Assembly (NCBI GenBank): GCA_024291935.2
Contig: CM044314.1
Span: forward strand, 25,828,001 to 25,892,000
DNA: 64,000 nucleotides
Direction: 5' to 3'
From: Okapia johnstoni
Taxonomy: Eukaryota; Chordata; Mammalia; Artiodactyla; Giraffidae
The notes below the pieces were generated by a model. The model had not been told where the DNA came from, did no database searches, and saw only the letters and a program-made list of their open reading frames with translations. The translations under genes were made by a program, and so were the position numbers. This document shows positions 55,501 to 63,845 of this stretch, in pieces; the first letter of the stretch is position 1, and each line of letters starts with the position of its first letter.

Positions 55501-57755
55501 GACCCTCCAGATTATCCAAGATGTTTTATGCAGCAAGAGAGTGTTAGAAGGCCAGTTTCTATTAAGGTATCAGCTAAAACACTCAGGAACCCATTTCTAA
55601 CCCTCAGTTTCTTCTGCTGAAACTGTCAAGGTCATTGTGGTGAAGGTACTGACAGCTAATTTCAGGTTTCTGGGGTGGCAATGACTATGTAAAGGCAGGA
55701 CTGGTCAGGAGGAAATCAAGCAGGATTATATAACCTTTCATTCTGTAACCATTTTATGAAGGAGGAGCATGTGGATAAAGTCTCAGGTGTTTTCACTATC
55801 AATGTGGTGCCAGATTAGAAGTGTGCATGCTTTTTAATAAACTCAGGCCAGAATATATAATCAAAAGTCAGTGTTTGACGCATTAAGGGCTCACGTTTCT
55901 TGTTCTTCATTATTAGAAAAAGTTTCCCTTCTAATCTGGCAACTCTTGACTAGCTGGAAGGGACCACAGAATTGTTGGAGAGAAATACTTTAAAAACACA
56001 TTATTGCATATGGCATTGAACTAACCCTACACACACACATCCATATGTAAAAGCTGGGTATTACTATGCATAAAAGCAAAAATCTATTCCCATGTGGTAA
56101 GTCTACTGACTTACTGCGCAACAAAAAACTTCCATCTACGTGTGTGTTTGAGTGTGTGTGTATGCAGAGAGAGAAAGAGAGAGACAGAGATAGGAGAGTG
56201 GCATGTGCTGACCAGGCTGACCTGGGCTTTGGCATGAGTACATACCACACTTCACATATAGAGCAATTTCTGTATAACACAGGAGCTTGAGTCTTTATAA
56301 CAAATATTTAACAGGCATAAATGAGCACATATATTTCAAGCAAAATATGTCCAAATCAGTTCAAAACAGAGACAAAGCCATGAACAAATGCTGACTACAA
56401 ACGGAATATCTTCTTTTTTACATTTATGATGAATTTTTAATCCATTCTTTCCCCCATTACAACAGATAATTTTTCTTCATTCTAATTCAATTACAAAAGT
56501 GGGACTGAATGACTTCTGCCCAACAGTGCCAAAGATGAAGAAATCTTTATACAGTGCAATAAGTTTATCCAACAACCCGGTGAAGTATTGGGAGGTACAA
56601 CCTGCAACATTTCGTTGTGTTTTGAGCAGAATGAGTGTTCAGCTTGGGAACTTCAGAAAGTGATAATTAGTAATTAGTGATATACATTTAATATAAAATT
56701 TGAAAATTGTTACATTTGGAATACTTGAACTCTATTAATAATGGTGGTACTATGCACCAATGGAAAAATCGATTCCCATGTGGTTAAGTTCACTGACTTA
56801 TTGTACGACAATAAATTTCAACAGAATTTTGCAAAAACTATTGATACATTAGGATTAAAGGAAGTAGGCATTTATTGCAGTTTCCTTTTACATGTAAATG
56901 ATTTTTCATATATTTCATGCTTGAACATTCTTTCTCAGTAACAAAAAATAAGACATTCAGTATTTAACGCTTTGTTATCAAGTGCCTTTAAAAAAGAACT
57001 GTACTGTAAATGGAATGCTTGACTTAGCAAAATTTGTGTTCTTTCATTTGCTATTAGAAAAAGAAAATCGACAAGTACGGTTATATAAAGAATACATTAT
57101 ACTATTCTTATTCTGTCTTTAAAAACTTGGGTATGACTGTAATATTTCTAATAATGTTAAGTATGGTTTGATATAATCTTATTCAAATTCTCACATCTTC
57201 AAGACTTACTGTCTTTATGTTTAAAACTTCTTTATAATAAAGTCTTCAGTAAGTGTTTATTACCAACTCAAACAGATGCTATTCATAACAGCTATTTTTC
57301 AAGCTGTAGCAAATGCTTTTCTTTTTAATTATTATTACCCAGCTATAAACTCTCTACAGAAATGCATAGTGAGTGTTTCTATAAAATCTCACATTTTTTT
57401 TATTATTACAGTTATTATAAGTTTTTAACAGTGTGTCAATTGCTAATAACACTGTCACCTCAATGCTAACGAATATTTTCAAGATGTCCCTTTGTAAGAC
57501 CTTGGTTGGAAGAGACTGGATACTATCAACTCTATACCAAACTGTCTCCTTAAATATGCACAGACTGGATAACTCCAAAGAACACATCTTGTATAACTGA
57601 ATAGGCAGAGTATTAAATAGAAACTAGCTCTGTATAAAAATTAAGAGTACTTACATATATATTTTTTGGTGTTCAACATAAATAAAACTAAAAAAATAAG
57701 GAAAACATTAAAATATTGGTTTGAAATAAAATATTTGTGCTTTGGTTTTTCTTCC
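34338..57755 (+). CDS. ASPN: Asporin gene, eight exons
   Basis: Asporin is a class I small leucine-rich-repeat protein of cartilage, periodontal ligament and bone matrix. It binds collagen and TGF-beta and has an N-terminal acidic stretch. Eight exons are seen: a non-coding exon 1, signal-peptide exon 2, LRR exons 3-7 and terminal exon 8. Coding exons 3-8 join in one frame with intact borders; the internal sizes 113/214/111/94/139 are the class I pattern shared with decorin and biglycan. Exon 2 is abnormal: its asporin-like part stops near codon 48 and the cysteine-rich LRRNT cap is not found. As the sequence stands the reading frame from the start codon ends after 57 residues. Whether the gene makes full asporin therefore depends on exon 2. 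Confidence 0.92.
34547..41097 (+). other. ASPN: ASPN intron 1
   Basis: 6.5 kb, AT-rich at its start. A MIR-like block lies at about 39440-39560 (tggtcatgtggccttgggga, then cctcctggttaatctgagag). No embedded gene recognised; frames at 36234-36497, 37382-38076 and 38976-39217 overlap on both strands and lack known families. Confidence 0.65.
39440..39560 (+). repeat. MIR-like SINE remnant
   Basis: gtggccttggggaagccact then gaagctctctgtacttccta: MIR core order preserved. Confidence 0.65.
41098..41294 (+). CDS. ASPN: ASPN exon 2: signal peptide and propeptide, LRRNT missing
   Basis: Acceptor tacttacttctag ends at 41097. The start codon at 41121 opens [20 protein letters not shown], a signal peptide (cleavage likely after CSA), then a propeptide with [19 protein letters not shown]. 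The acidic part has scattered Asp and Glu, not the pure Asp run of human asporin. After NSLFP (about 41263) similarity ends: the text reads NNISFSLQI and stops at 41292-41294. In class I SLRPs this exon also encodes the four-cysteine N-terminal cap and ends with one base before the Gly codon of exon 3. Neither the cap nor such a donor is visible. A GT at 41233 (atgaag|gtgata) would join exon 3 in frame without the cap; it is a possible but unproven donor. Confidence 0.88.
42413..42486 (+). repeat. Bov-A SINE 3' fragment
   Basis: catcaggagcctagtgggct to gtgacttagcgactaaacag: last 75 bases of the SINE. Confidence 0.8.
42857..43037 (+). repeat. Bov-tA SINE
   Basis: Head gggcttccctggtggctcag, then ggaagatcccctggagaaag, and body to ctacaatccatggggtcaca. 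The terminal gagtcggacacgactgag part is lost. Confidence 0.92.
43576..43688 (+). CDS. ASPN: ASPN exon 3, first LRR
   Basis: Acceptor tatttctcag ends at 43575; donor ttat|gtaaga starts at 43689. Exactly 113 bp, the class I SLRP exon 3 length. It starts with the last two bases of a Gly codon and encodes [19 protein letters not shown] and [16 protein letters not shown], the first LRR after the N-terminal cap. Confidence 0.95.
45355..45510 (+). repeat. MIR-like SINE remnant
   Basis: ttgggaaagtgacttacttc, tctcagttgtaaaagtgtga and gcatataaggtgctcagagt in MIR order. Confidence 0.6.
46792..47099. repeat. Direct tandem duplication, 158-bp period
   Basis: Copy 1 begins ttttaggaa at 46792 and copy 2 at 46950. 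Both share cccttgggaaacattgaaaa, tagttactaggtgactggca and gccctggtaccaaggacttt. They differ by scattered substitutions and a small gap, so the event is not very recent. Both copies carry the same minus-strand frame start ([14 protein letters not shown]), a consequence of the duplication rather than a gene. Confidence 0.95.
47627..47704. repeat. GT/GC alternating purine-pyrimidine tract
   Basis: (GT)n at 47629-47652 followed by gcacgcgcgcgtgcatgtgc and acgtgcgtacacgcatgcac. Nearly 75 bases of strict purine-pyrimidine alternation, about 160 bp before exon 4. Confidence 0.95.
47864..48077 (+). CDS. ASPN: ASPN exon 4, three LRRs
   Basis: Acceptor gctttatctag ends at 47863; donor tttag|gtaagt starts at 48078. 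The 214 bp encode [35 protein letters not shown] and [19 protein letters not shown], ending NALHVL plus one base. The reading continues into exon 5 with Glu-Met-Ser. Confidence 0.96.
48078..49107 (+). other. ASPN: ASPN intron 4
   Basis: 1.0 kb AT-rich intron; no repeat or gene recognised. Confidence 0.6.
49108..49218 (+). CDS. ASPN: ASPN exon 5, LRR segment
   Basis: Acceptor ctcccccacag ends at 49107; donor aaaag|gtttgt starts at 49219. The 111 bp encode [19 protein letters not shown] and [15 protein letters not shown], the short LRR region typical of class I SLRPs. Confidence 0.95.
49385..49735 (-). pseudogene. Possible processed pseudogene, parent unknown
   Basis: A T-rich run at 49390-49407 on the + strand reads as a poly(A) tail on the minus strand, and an AATAAA-like site (reverse of tttatt, 49431) lies next to it. 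Upstream of it on the minus strand is a 67-codon frame (49511-49714) starting [20 protein letters not shown]. This arrangement suggests a retrocopy of a short mRNA inside ASPN intron 5. I cannot name the parent gene. Confidence 0.35.
49736..50746 (+). other. ASPN: ASPN intron 5, no gene recognised
   Basis: Part of the 5.5 kb intron 5 between the possible retrocopy and the first SINE. Nothing recognised. Confidence 0.55.
50747..50940 (-). repeat. Bov-tA SINE, reversed
   Basis: gtcgctcagtcgtgtccgac, ccaggccagaatactggagt, ccagggatcgaacccaggtc and the reversed head ccagctgagctacaagggaa. Full length. Confidence 0.95.
51112..51304 (+). repeat. CHR-type SINE
   Basis: tRNA-like head with ccagtagttaagatttcacc, ttccaatgcaagcggtgcag and gtttgatccctggtcaaggc, ending in a poly(A) run at about 51283-51301. 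Confidence 0.75.
51415..52575 (-). mobile_element. Mariner DNA transposon, reversed, 5' end lost
   Basis: Minus-strand frames match the mariner transposase: an N-terminal helix-turn-helix part (52074-52298, [20 protein letters not shown]) and the catalytic-side part (51741-51971, [20 protein letters not shown] and [20 protein letters not shown]). In the usual mariner HDNARPHVA box the text is HDNGQLHVT, and the frame carries stops. The 3' terminal repeat is partly seen at 51418 (actgatgcaaaagtaattgt); the opposite terminal repeat is absent, so it is truncated near 52575. Confidence 0.9.
53030..53622 (-). mobile_element. BovB 3' part, reversed
   Basis: Longer than the other reversed BovB ends here: it includes the 3' end (gttcagtcttgtccgactct, catcaggtggccaaagtatt-like text at 53250) and about 200 bp of the C-terminal coding region (tctacatgactactggaaaa-like text at 53440, ggacctttgttggtaaagtg, ggagcaagcatcttttaatt). 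Confidence 0.92.
53640..53770 (+). repeat. CHR-type SINE, 5' part
   Basis: ggactttcccagcagtccag, tggttaagactccaccatcc and gtttgatccctggttgggga: tRNA-like head of the older SINE. Directly downstream of the BovB fragment. Confidence 0.8.
53771..54760 (+). other. ASPN: ASPN intron 5, end part
   Basis: AT-rich, purine-rich intron end leading to the acceptor at 54760. No repeat family or gene recognised. Confidence 0.55.
54761..54854 (+). CDS. ASPN: ASPN exon 6, LRR segment
   Basis: Acceptor cttatcattag ends at 54760; donor caaag|gtaaac starts at 54855. Exactly 94 bp as in other class I SLRP genes. Encodes [20 protein letters not shown] and [10 protein letters not shown], in frame with exons 5 and 7. 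Confidence 0.96.
54855..55234 (+). other. ASPN: ASPN intron 6
   Basis: 380 bp, the shortest intron here; nothing else recognised. Confidence 0.7.
55235..55373 (+). CDS. ASPN: ASPN exon 7, two LRRs
   Basis: Acceptor atttttag ends at 55234; donor tccag|gtaaaa starts at 55374. Exactly 139 bp. Encodes [20 protein letters not shown], with an Asn-Gly-Ser sequon as in human asporin, and [18 protein letters not shown], ending LKYLQ on a codon border. Confidence 0.96.
55374..56465 (+). other. ASPN: ASPN intron 7
   Basis: 1.1 kb. Short CA/GT tracts occur near 56030 and 56141-56160. The frames near 55990-56290 run over these tracts on both strands and are not genes. Confidence 0.6.
56466..56663 (+). 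CDS. ASPN: ASPN exon 8: ear repeat and C-terminus
   Basis: Acceptor cccattacaacag ends at 56465. Encodes [19 protein letters not shown], then [20 protein letters not shown] and [19 protein letters not shown], ending NFRK before TGA at 56661-56663. The two cysteines (in DFCP and FRCVL) are those that form the C-terminal 'ear' disulphide of SLRPs. All key residues are present. Confidence 0.96.
   Translation: MIFLHSNSITKVGLNDFCPTVPKMKKSLYSAISLSNNPVKYWEVQPATFRCVLSRMSVQLGNFRK
57236..57241 (+). other. ASPN: ASPN proximal polyadenylation signal
   Basis: AATAAA in ttctttataataaagtcttc, about 570 bases after the stop. Downstream sequence continues to match the human 3' UTR, so use of this site would give the shorter message. 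Confidence 0.65.
57725..57730 (+). other. ASPN: ASPN distal polyadenylation signal
   Basis: AATAAA in ggtttgaaataaaatatttg, followed by a T-rich stretch (57742-57756) as expected downstream of a cleavage site. Confidence 0.7.
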
Positions 57756-58013
57756 CCCACCCAGAAACATAAACTATTTTTCATAAAACTCTTATATATA
57801 ACACTTTTAGTACAGTGTTAATGCTTATTCTTAATCATAGTATTGAAACAACGCAAATCATACCTGTACTATGAGAGCTAATCACCTTTATAGTGAACCA
57901 CCTCAAAAACTAGACTTCAGATAATTTGGGGGGGAGCCGTACATTACAGACGCATAAAAAGGGGTGGAGGGTTGGGACATCCAGGTCAAGAAAGAGTAAA
58001 TAGATCTGTTCTT

Positions 58014-58259
58014 CACAGTGAGGTTTCCCAACTTTGGCACTGCTGACACTGTAGGCTAGATCGTTCTGGGCAGGGGGGGGACAGGGAAGGGGTGCTATCC
58101 TGTCCTTTGCGGAATGTCTGGCAGCTCCTTGGTCTGTATTTACTAGATGCCAGTAGCACTTGCACCACAGTGTGACAATCAACTATTTTTCCCAAACATG
58201 CCAATGTGGCAGGGGGAAAGGGTGGAGCCAAACTGTAGCTGGTTGAGAACCACTGCTTT
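58014..58259 (-). repeat. MER5A-like hAT-Charlie element
   Basis: The minus strand begins with the hAT terminal cagtggttctcaacca and contains the reverse of gaatgtctggcagctccttg. Size and order fit MER5-type non-autonomous elements. The frames at 57910-58231 fall in it. Confidence 0.75.
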
Positions 58260-58337
58260 ATAGAAAATTTATTTAATTTCTAAAATCTGACACAAGTTTG
58301 CAAACCTGAAATAAAATAGTTGTTTTTGTTTGGTAAA

Positions 58338-58651
58338 ACAGTCAATCCTAAAGGAAATCAGTCCTGAATATTCAATGGAAGGACTGATGCTGAAGCTGAA
58401 ACTCCAATACTTTGGCCACCTGATGTGAAGACCTGACTCATTTGAAAAGACCCTGATGCTGGGAAAGATTGAAGGCAGGAGGAGAAGGGGATGACAGAGG
58501 ATGAGACAGTTGGATGGCATCACTGACTCAATGAACATGAGTTTGAGCGAGCTCTGAGAGTTGGTGATGGACAGGGAAGCCTGACATGCTGCAGTCCATG
58601 GGGTCGCAAAGAGTCAGACACGACTGAGTGACTGAACTGAACTGAACTGAA
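58338..58651 (+). repeat. BovB 3' end
   Basis: gtcaatcctaaaggaaatca, gaagctgaaactccaatact, ggatgacagaggatgagaca and the end gagtcagacacgactgagtg with (actga)n repeats at 58632-58651. Only the 3' terminus is present. Confidence 0.93.
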
Positions 58652-59002
58652 AACTGTAAGGGCAAGATCAAACTGTGATTAAAACAATACCACCAGCAGT
58701 GATATAACAGAAAGAGCCCAGGGATGCAGAGGTCTGAGTTGAAAATACATACCCAGAAATCCAGTTCTACTTATAGCTTTGAGCTAATCACCATCTCTTT
58801 GAACCTGTCTTCTCATCTAAAAAGGGTAGGGATGACACTACTGATCTGGTAAGCTGCTATAAGAACTGAATGAAAAAAGTGAATGAAAAATGTTTTGTAA
58901 ACCATAAAGATTCATGAAATATGCTTAACTATTACACTAGACAATAACTTACTGACAAGAAAAGTTAAAGATTATGAAGTCTAAAAGCAAAAAAATTCAT
59001 AA
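58652..59002. other. Intergenic, MIR-like block
   Basis: About 58760-58915 shows a MIR-like order (gagctaatcaccatctcttt, gaacctgtcttctcatctaa, aaagggtagggatgacacta, gaactgaatgaaaaaagtga). Nothing else recognised. Confidence 0.55.
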
Positions 59003-59300
59003 CAGGGCTTCCCTGGTGATCCAGTGGTTAAGAATTTGCTTTGCAATGCAAAGGACACCGGATCAATCCTTGGTCAGGGAAGATCCCACATGCTGCAGAA
59101 CAACTAAGTCCATGCACCACAATTATTGGGCCAATGCTGTAGAGTCCACGCACCTAGAGCCTGTGCTCTGCAACAATCTCTTGCCACTGCAATGAGAAGC
59201 CTGCATACTTCAACAAAGAGTAGGCTGTGTTCACTGCAACTAGAGAAAGCCTCCATGCAGCAACGAAGACCCAACAGAGCCAAAAAATAAATAAATCTTT
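59003..59300 (+). repeat. CHR-type SINE, near full length
   Basis: Head gggcttccctggtgatccag, then ggttaagaatttgctttgca, ccttggtcagggaagatccc, and the long body with ctccatgcagcaacgaagac, ending in (aaat)n at 59284-59297. Confidence 0.88.
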
Positions 59301-60485
59301 AAAAAAGGACATATAACAATGACAATCATCTTAGAATGTTCTAAAGCTCTAATAGTTTTAGCAAATAAAATTCATTTTCTACAATATATCATAAAAATAA
59401 GATGTGACATTATGCCACTTATGAGAACATAAGTAGAAATTCACTGAAATTGTAATAATCCAGTTTTTGGAATTAATAATTAAATTTATAAGGTTAGTGC
59501 TAAGCTTAGAATCAAATAAACAAATAGATTAGTCTATGATAAAATTAATTTCCTGTAGTTAATGTTTGTGTTTTTCATCCCACAGCTGTTAACCATTTTT
59601 GGTTGTAAGTCTGCAAAAAGAAATCAGTAATAAAAGCATAACCACCCAAAACTGTATTAAAGTTTTCAATTTACGGTAAATACAAAATATTACCCACTAA
59701 AAAAATCTGTTAAAGTTTGGAAGCAAATGAGTTACTGCAACTTATTGGGCTTACTAAGGGCTTCCAGGTAGAAAAAAAAAAAATCTCAGAGGCTATCTAC
59801 CCTTATTTCCTCCCAAATACTACAGTAAAAAAGATCATTGAATTCACGAAACAAATATAATACTTTTAGAAAATCACTTGAAGTAGCTAAAAGCTTTTTT
59901 AAAAAATCAATTTTGTTTCTCCTTAAACTACAGCATTATTTTTCTTTCCTTTCTAATTCCATTTTTTTGGGTAAAAGAATTGTCTTACCTTGGCTGGTGT
60001 ATAAAGAACATTTTCAGACATTCTTTCAAATGCCTTACTTGCATTTATTCATTTAATCTTCCCAACAGCCCTATAAGGCAGGTACCTTGACCTATCTAGG
60101 ATTTGATCCCAGCAGTCTAGCGCAATGCTTTTAACCATGATGACACACTAATGTTTTAGTTAGTGAGATCAACCTTATAAAATGGTGGACAGTGCTTCCT
60201 CCTGGAGATTCTACACTTACTGGCTTCCACACAATACAACTTTCAGGTTGCTCTTTAATGGCTAGTGTTCCTCCTCACTACTGTTTTGGCCTCTTCACTT
60301 TGCTTCTGATAAACTCATGCATTTCTGAACATTAGCCATAATGTTTCAGGTGAGGCCTCTGAAATCCATCTCTCAAAAGCGGACCTTGCTGGGGAGTAAC
60401 AAACTCTCAAATCCAAACAGTTGGAGATAGAAAATTCAATAAAAATCAACATCAAAAACAATTTCTTTCAAACCTACACAGATCC
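59301..60485. other. Intergenic, no gene recognised
   Basis: AT-rich. A short stretch near 60030-60090 (catttaatcttcccaacagc, cctataaggcaggtaccttg) resembles a reversed MIR tail. Nothing else recognised. Confidence 0.5.
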
Positions 60486-61130
60486 TCTTGAACTCTTCTG
60501 TCCCCAGTCTGTCTGGTTTTAAACTTCAGTCAGTGCCATTCCTGCTTTACCTCCCATGTTGCTTACATCCATTCCTTCCTTTTTATTCTCAATTCACCAT
60601 ATCACAAATCACTTTATTTTCTGTTTGGAGTATCCAAATAAGTTCCTGGCCTCAATTTGCCAATTCAACTCTATCATGACTAACCAAACAGATCTATGTG
60701 CTATCTGGATTATGTCAGTCCTTTATCAAAAAACTATAAGAGTTCCCATTGATTATAGAATTACAAAAAATGCTTAATTCACCTTTTAAGATTATCTATG
60801 ATTTACATCTAAGTAATGATTTTTGAGATTTTTATTTCATGTTTACATCTTTTTATACTCCAGTTGAAACTTATTTGCTATTTCTCCAATATGCTCTGTA
60901 TTTTCTGGCTTCTGTGTCTTTATTGATACTGCATCATGGGCATCTGTCAAAATCTTTTCCAACTTCAATTGTCGGTGTCAAAGTTCACCCTTCTCAGTTC
61001 ATCTTCCTGATTCTCCCACAAACAGATGTGGTTTCTCACACCCCACCTCCAGAATCTTCCCAGTATTTTTAACATGCTTCTCTTTTGCACTTATCACAAT
61101 CTTAACTTATTGTGGCTATTTAAATATGGG
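60486..61130 (-). repeat. L2-like repeat, reversed
   Basis: Pyrimidine-rich text in the order typical of reversed L2 3' ends: ggttttaaacttcagtcagt, ccaaataagttcctggcctc, gagttcccattgattataga, caatatgctctgtattttct, ctcccacaaacagatgtggt. The short frames at 60488-61072 come from it. Confidence 0.6.
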
Positions 61131-61197
61131 TTTTTCCCCTTCATATTCTCTAGAGAATTGTAGATATCTTGATTGCAAGCACTGTATTCTTTTTTAA

Positions 61198-61368
61198 GAT
61201 TTTTTTTTTGATGTGCACCATTTTTAAAGTCTTTATTGAATTTGTTACAATACTGCTTCTGTTTTATGTTCTGGTTTTTTGATCTTAGCTCCCCAACCAG
61301 GGATCGAACCAGCAACCCCTGTGTTGGAAGGCAAAGTCTTAACCACTGGACTGCCAGGGAAGGCCCAG
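61198..61368 (-). repeat. CHR-type SINE, reversed
   Basis: Reversed: T-run, ctttattgaatttgttacaa, agctccccaaccagggatcg, aaagtcttaaccactggact and gccagggaaggccc. The frames at 61094-61778 run through it. Confidence 0.85.
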
Positions 61369-61884
61369 TATTATGTTTTAGTTTTGTTTGCATCCCATTT
61401 TCTCTCTCCAACCAAAGGCTAGCACACTTCCTTAGCTCAAAACATACTTCTAGAATCAACAAAAGGTGTTTACTGAAAGGAAATAAAAAGCCTTTATTCT
61501 CATTCTCACAAAGCAATGTGTTTTTATCCTACATATCATTCTTTCATCCTAGATGCTCCCCCCTCCACCTCCAGCTCTCTCACAGGCCTATACTTTACCT
61601 CATGCAGATGTATTATGTGTCCCACACTACTCTGAAAAAGGGGCAGATGGCATTTTCCCCCACTGCATTCAGTGCTATTGAAAGGATTTATTATAGTGTC
61701 TATCACAGGCTCTGGGGAACTCTAAATAAAACAGATCCGCCCACCCAATTAGCTCTGAACAGTGCTGTAACAAGGTAAGCATTCCCAGCAGTGACTTCTG
61801 TCCTTTGGTGAAATAATAATATGATAATAAAGACAACTGCTTTAAAATGAGCCCTTCCATAGTTGGGGGAATCCCACACCTCTA
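61369..61884. other. Intergenic, no gene recognised
   Basis: About 500 bp between the SINE and the L1 remnant; a 180-residue + frame (61236-61778) spans part of it but starts in the reversed SINE and shows no known family. Confidence 0.5.
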
Positions 61885-62315
61885 AGTCATCACAGAGCAC
61901 CAGGCTGAGCTCCCTGTGTTATGCAGCAACTTCCCACTAGCTATGTATTTTACATATGGTAATGCATATATTTCAATGTTACACTCTCAGTTTGTCCCAC
62001 CCTCTCCTTCCCCTGCTCTGTCCACAAGTCCATTCTCTACATCTGTGTCTTTATTCCGGCTCTGCAAATAGTTTCATCAGTACCATTTTCCTAGATTCCA
62101 TACATATGCGTTAATATGTGATACTTGTTTTTCTCTTTCTGACTTACTTCACCCTATATAACAGGCTTCAAGTTCATCCACCTCAGTTCAACTAACTCAA
62201 ATCCATCCCTTTTTATGGCTGAGTAATATTCCATTCTATATATATGTACCACAACTTCTTTATCTATTCATCTGTCAATGGACATCTAGGTTGCTTTCAT
62301 GTCCTGGGCTATTGT
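61885..62315 (-). mobile_element. L1 3' region, reversed, left part of interrupted copy
   Basis: Reversed ruminant L1 3' text: tgagctccctgtgttatgca, cttcaccctatataacaggc, ggctgagtaatattccattc, catctgtcaatggacatcta and gtcctgggctattgta. Continuation resumes at 63684 after the mariner insertion. Confidence 0.88.
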
Positions 62316-62317
62316 AT

Positions 62318-62367
62318 TAGTTCAGTTCAGTCGCTCAGTCGTGTCCGACTCTTTGCGACCCCATGAA
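62318..62367 (-). repeat. Bov-A/BovB terminal fragment, reversed
   Basis: gttcagttcagtcgctcagt and cgtgtccgactctttgcgac, then ccatga where the mariner begins. Only about 50 bases; no continuation on the far side of the mariner. Confidence 0.85.
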
Positions 62368-63683
62368 TTAGGTTGGTGCAAAAGTAACTGTGGTATTGTA
62401 TTGTTGAATTTTGCTGTTTTATATTGGAATACATTCTTAAGTAAATGTGGTTATGTTATGCATCATTTTATTATGCATTTCTTACTTTAAATTTTTTTGC
62501 TAATTACTTATTACTTGCTTTATATTTATATTACACGTAATATATAATTACATGCATTTTATATGTATTTTAGACTAGGGAAATGACATTACACAAAAAG
62601 CAAATTCAAGTGATTTGCTTATTCAGTTCAAAATGGGTCATAAAGCAGCAGAGATAACTTGCAACATCAACACATTAGGCCCAGGAACTGCTAATGAACG
62701 TACAGTGCAGTGGTAGTTCAAGAAGTTTTGCAGTGGTGGTTCAAGAAGCTTTGCAAAGGAGACGAGACTCTTGAAGATGAGGAGCACAGTGGCTGGCATC
62801 AGAAATTGACAATGACCAGTTGAGAGCAATCACCAAAGCTTATCCTCTTACAACTACATGAGAAGTTGCTGAAGAACTCAACATCAACCACACTACAGCC
62901 TGCACTTGAAGCAAATTGGAAAGGTGAAAAAACTTGGTAAGTGTTGCCTCATGAGCTGATTGAAAATAAAAAAAAATCGTTGTTTTGAAGTGTTGGCTTC
63001 TCTTATTCTGTGCAACAACAATGAACCATTTCTCAAATGGATTGCGAAGTTCGAAGAAAAGAGATCTTTTACAACAACCAGTGATGACCAGTTCACTGGC
63101 TAGACTGAGAAGTTCCAGAGCACTTCTCAAAGCCAAACCAGCACCAAAAAAGAGATCATGGTCAAAGTTTGGTGATCTGCTGTCAGTGTGGCCCATTAAA
63201 CCTTTCTGAGTCCCAGCAAAACGATTATATCTGAGAAATATGTTCAGCAAATCAATGAGATGTACAGAAAACTGCAATGCCTGCAGCCGGCATGGGTCAA
63301 TAGAATGGGCTCAAATCTCCATGACAACACTTGACCACACATCGTACAATCAATGATTTAAAACTTGATTGAACTTTAAGGAGTTTTGCCTCATCCTCCA
63401 TATTCACCTGACCTCTCGCCAACTGACTACCACTTCTTCAAGCCTCTCAAAAACTTTTTGCAGGGAAGATGCTTCCACAACCGGCAGCATACAGAAAATG
63501 CTTTCCAAAAGTTCAGCGAATCCTAAAGCATAGATTTTTACACTACATGGAAACTATTTCTTATTGGCAAAAATGTGTAGATTGTAATGGTTCTTATTTT
63601 GATTAACAAAGATGTGTCTGAGCCTAGTTATAATGATTTAAAATTAACAATATGAAACAGCAATTCCTTTTTCACCAACCTAA
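62368..63683 (+). mobile_element. Mariner DNA transposon, near full length
   Basis: Left terminal repeat ttaggttggtgcaaaagtaa at 62368 and its inverted partner tttttcaccaacctaa ending about 63682, about 1.3 kb apart with TA at both borders: the full mariner design. Transposase sequence is on the + strand but broken by stops and frameshifts; a 23-bp direct duplication (62707-62752) is one of them. Sequence near 63440-63530 (ttcttcaagcctctcaaaaa, atgcttccacaaccggcagc) is the reverse-complement match of the other mariner copy at 51600-51690. Not active. Confidence 0.93.
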
Positions 63684-63740
63684 TAAATACTGCTGCAATG
63701 AACACTGGGGTATGTGTCATTTTTTGAATTATGGTTTGGA
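63684..63740 (-). mobile_element. L1 3' region, reversed, right part of interrupted copy
   Basis: aatactgctgcaatgaacac, tggggtatgtgtcat and gaattatggtttggag continue exactly where the left part at 62315 broke off, showing that the Bov-A fragment and mariner landed in the L1. Confidence 0.85.
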
Positions 63741-63845
63741 GATTACTTTTTTAATAAGGAAAATTTATAATGGAAGCAAAAGTAGAAAACACTACAATGA
63801 ACTTTCATGTACTTCTGACTCAATTTTTAAAATGACCAACTTATG

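Larger units (their letters stand above)
56664..57755 (+). other. ASPN: ASPN 3' UTR
   Basis: Sequence from the stop through acttgaactctattaataat, ggaatgcttgacttagcaaa and ggaagagactggatactatc follows the human ASPN 3' UTR in order, as I remember it. Two AATAAA signals lie at 57236-57241 and 57725-57730, so a short (about 0.6 kb) and a long (about 1.1 kb) 3' UTR are both possible. Confidence 0.8.

Noticed and set aside
61236..61778. 180-residue + strand open frame, the longest single frame outside BovB RT
   Set aside because: It starts inside a reversed CHR-type SINE and shows no splice context, conservation pattern or known domain.
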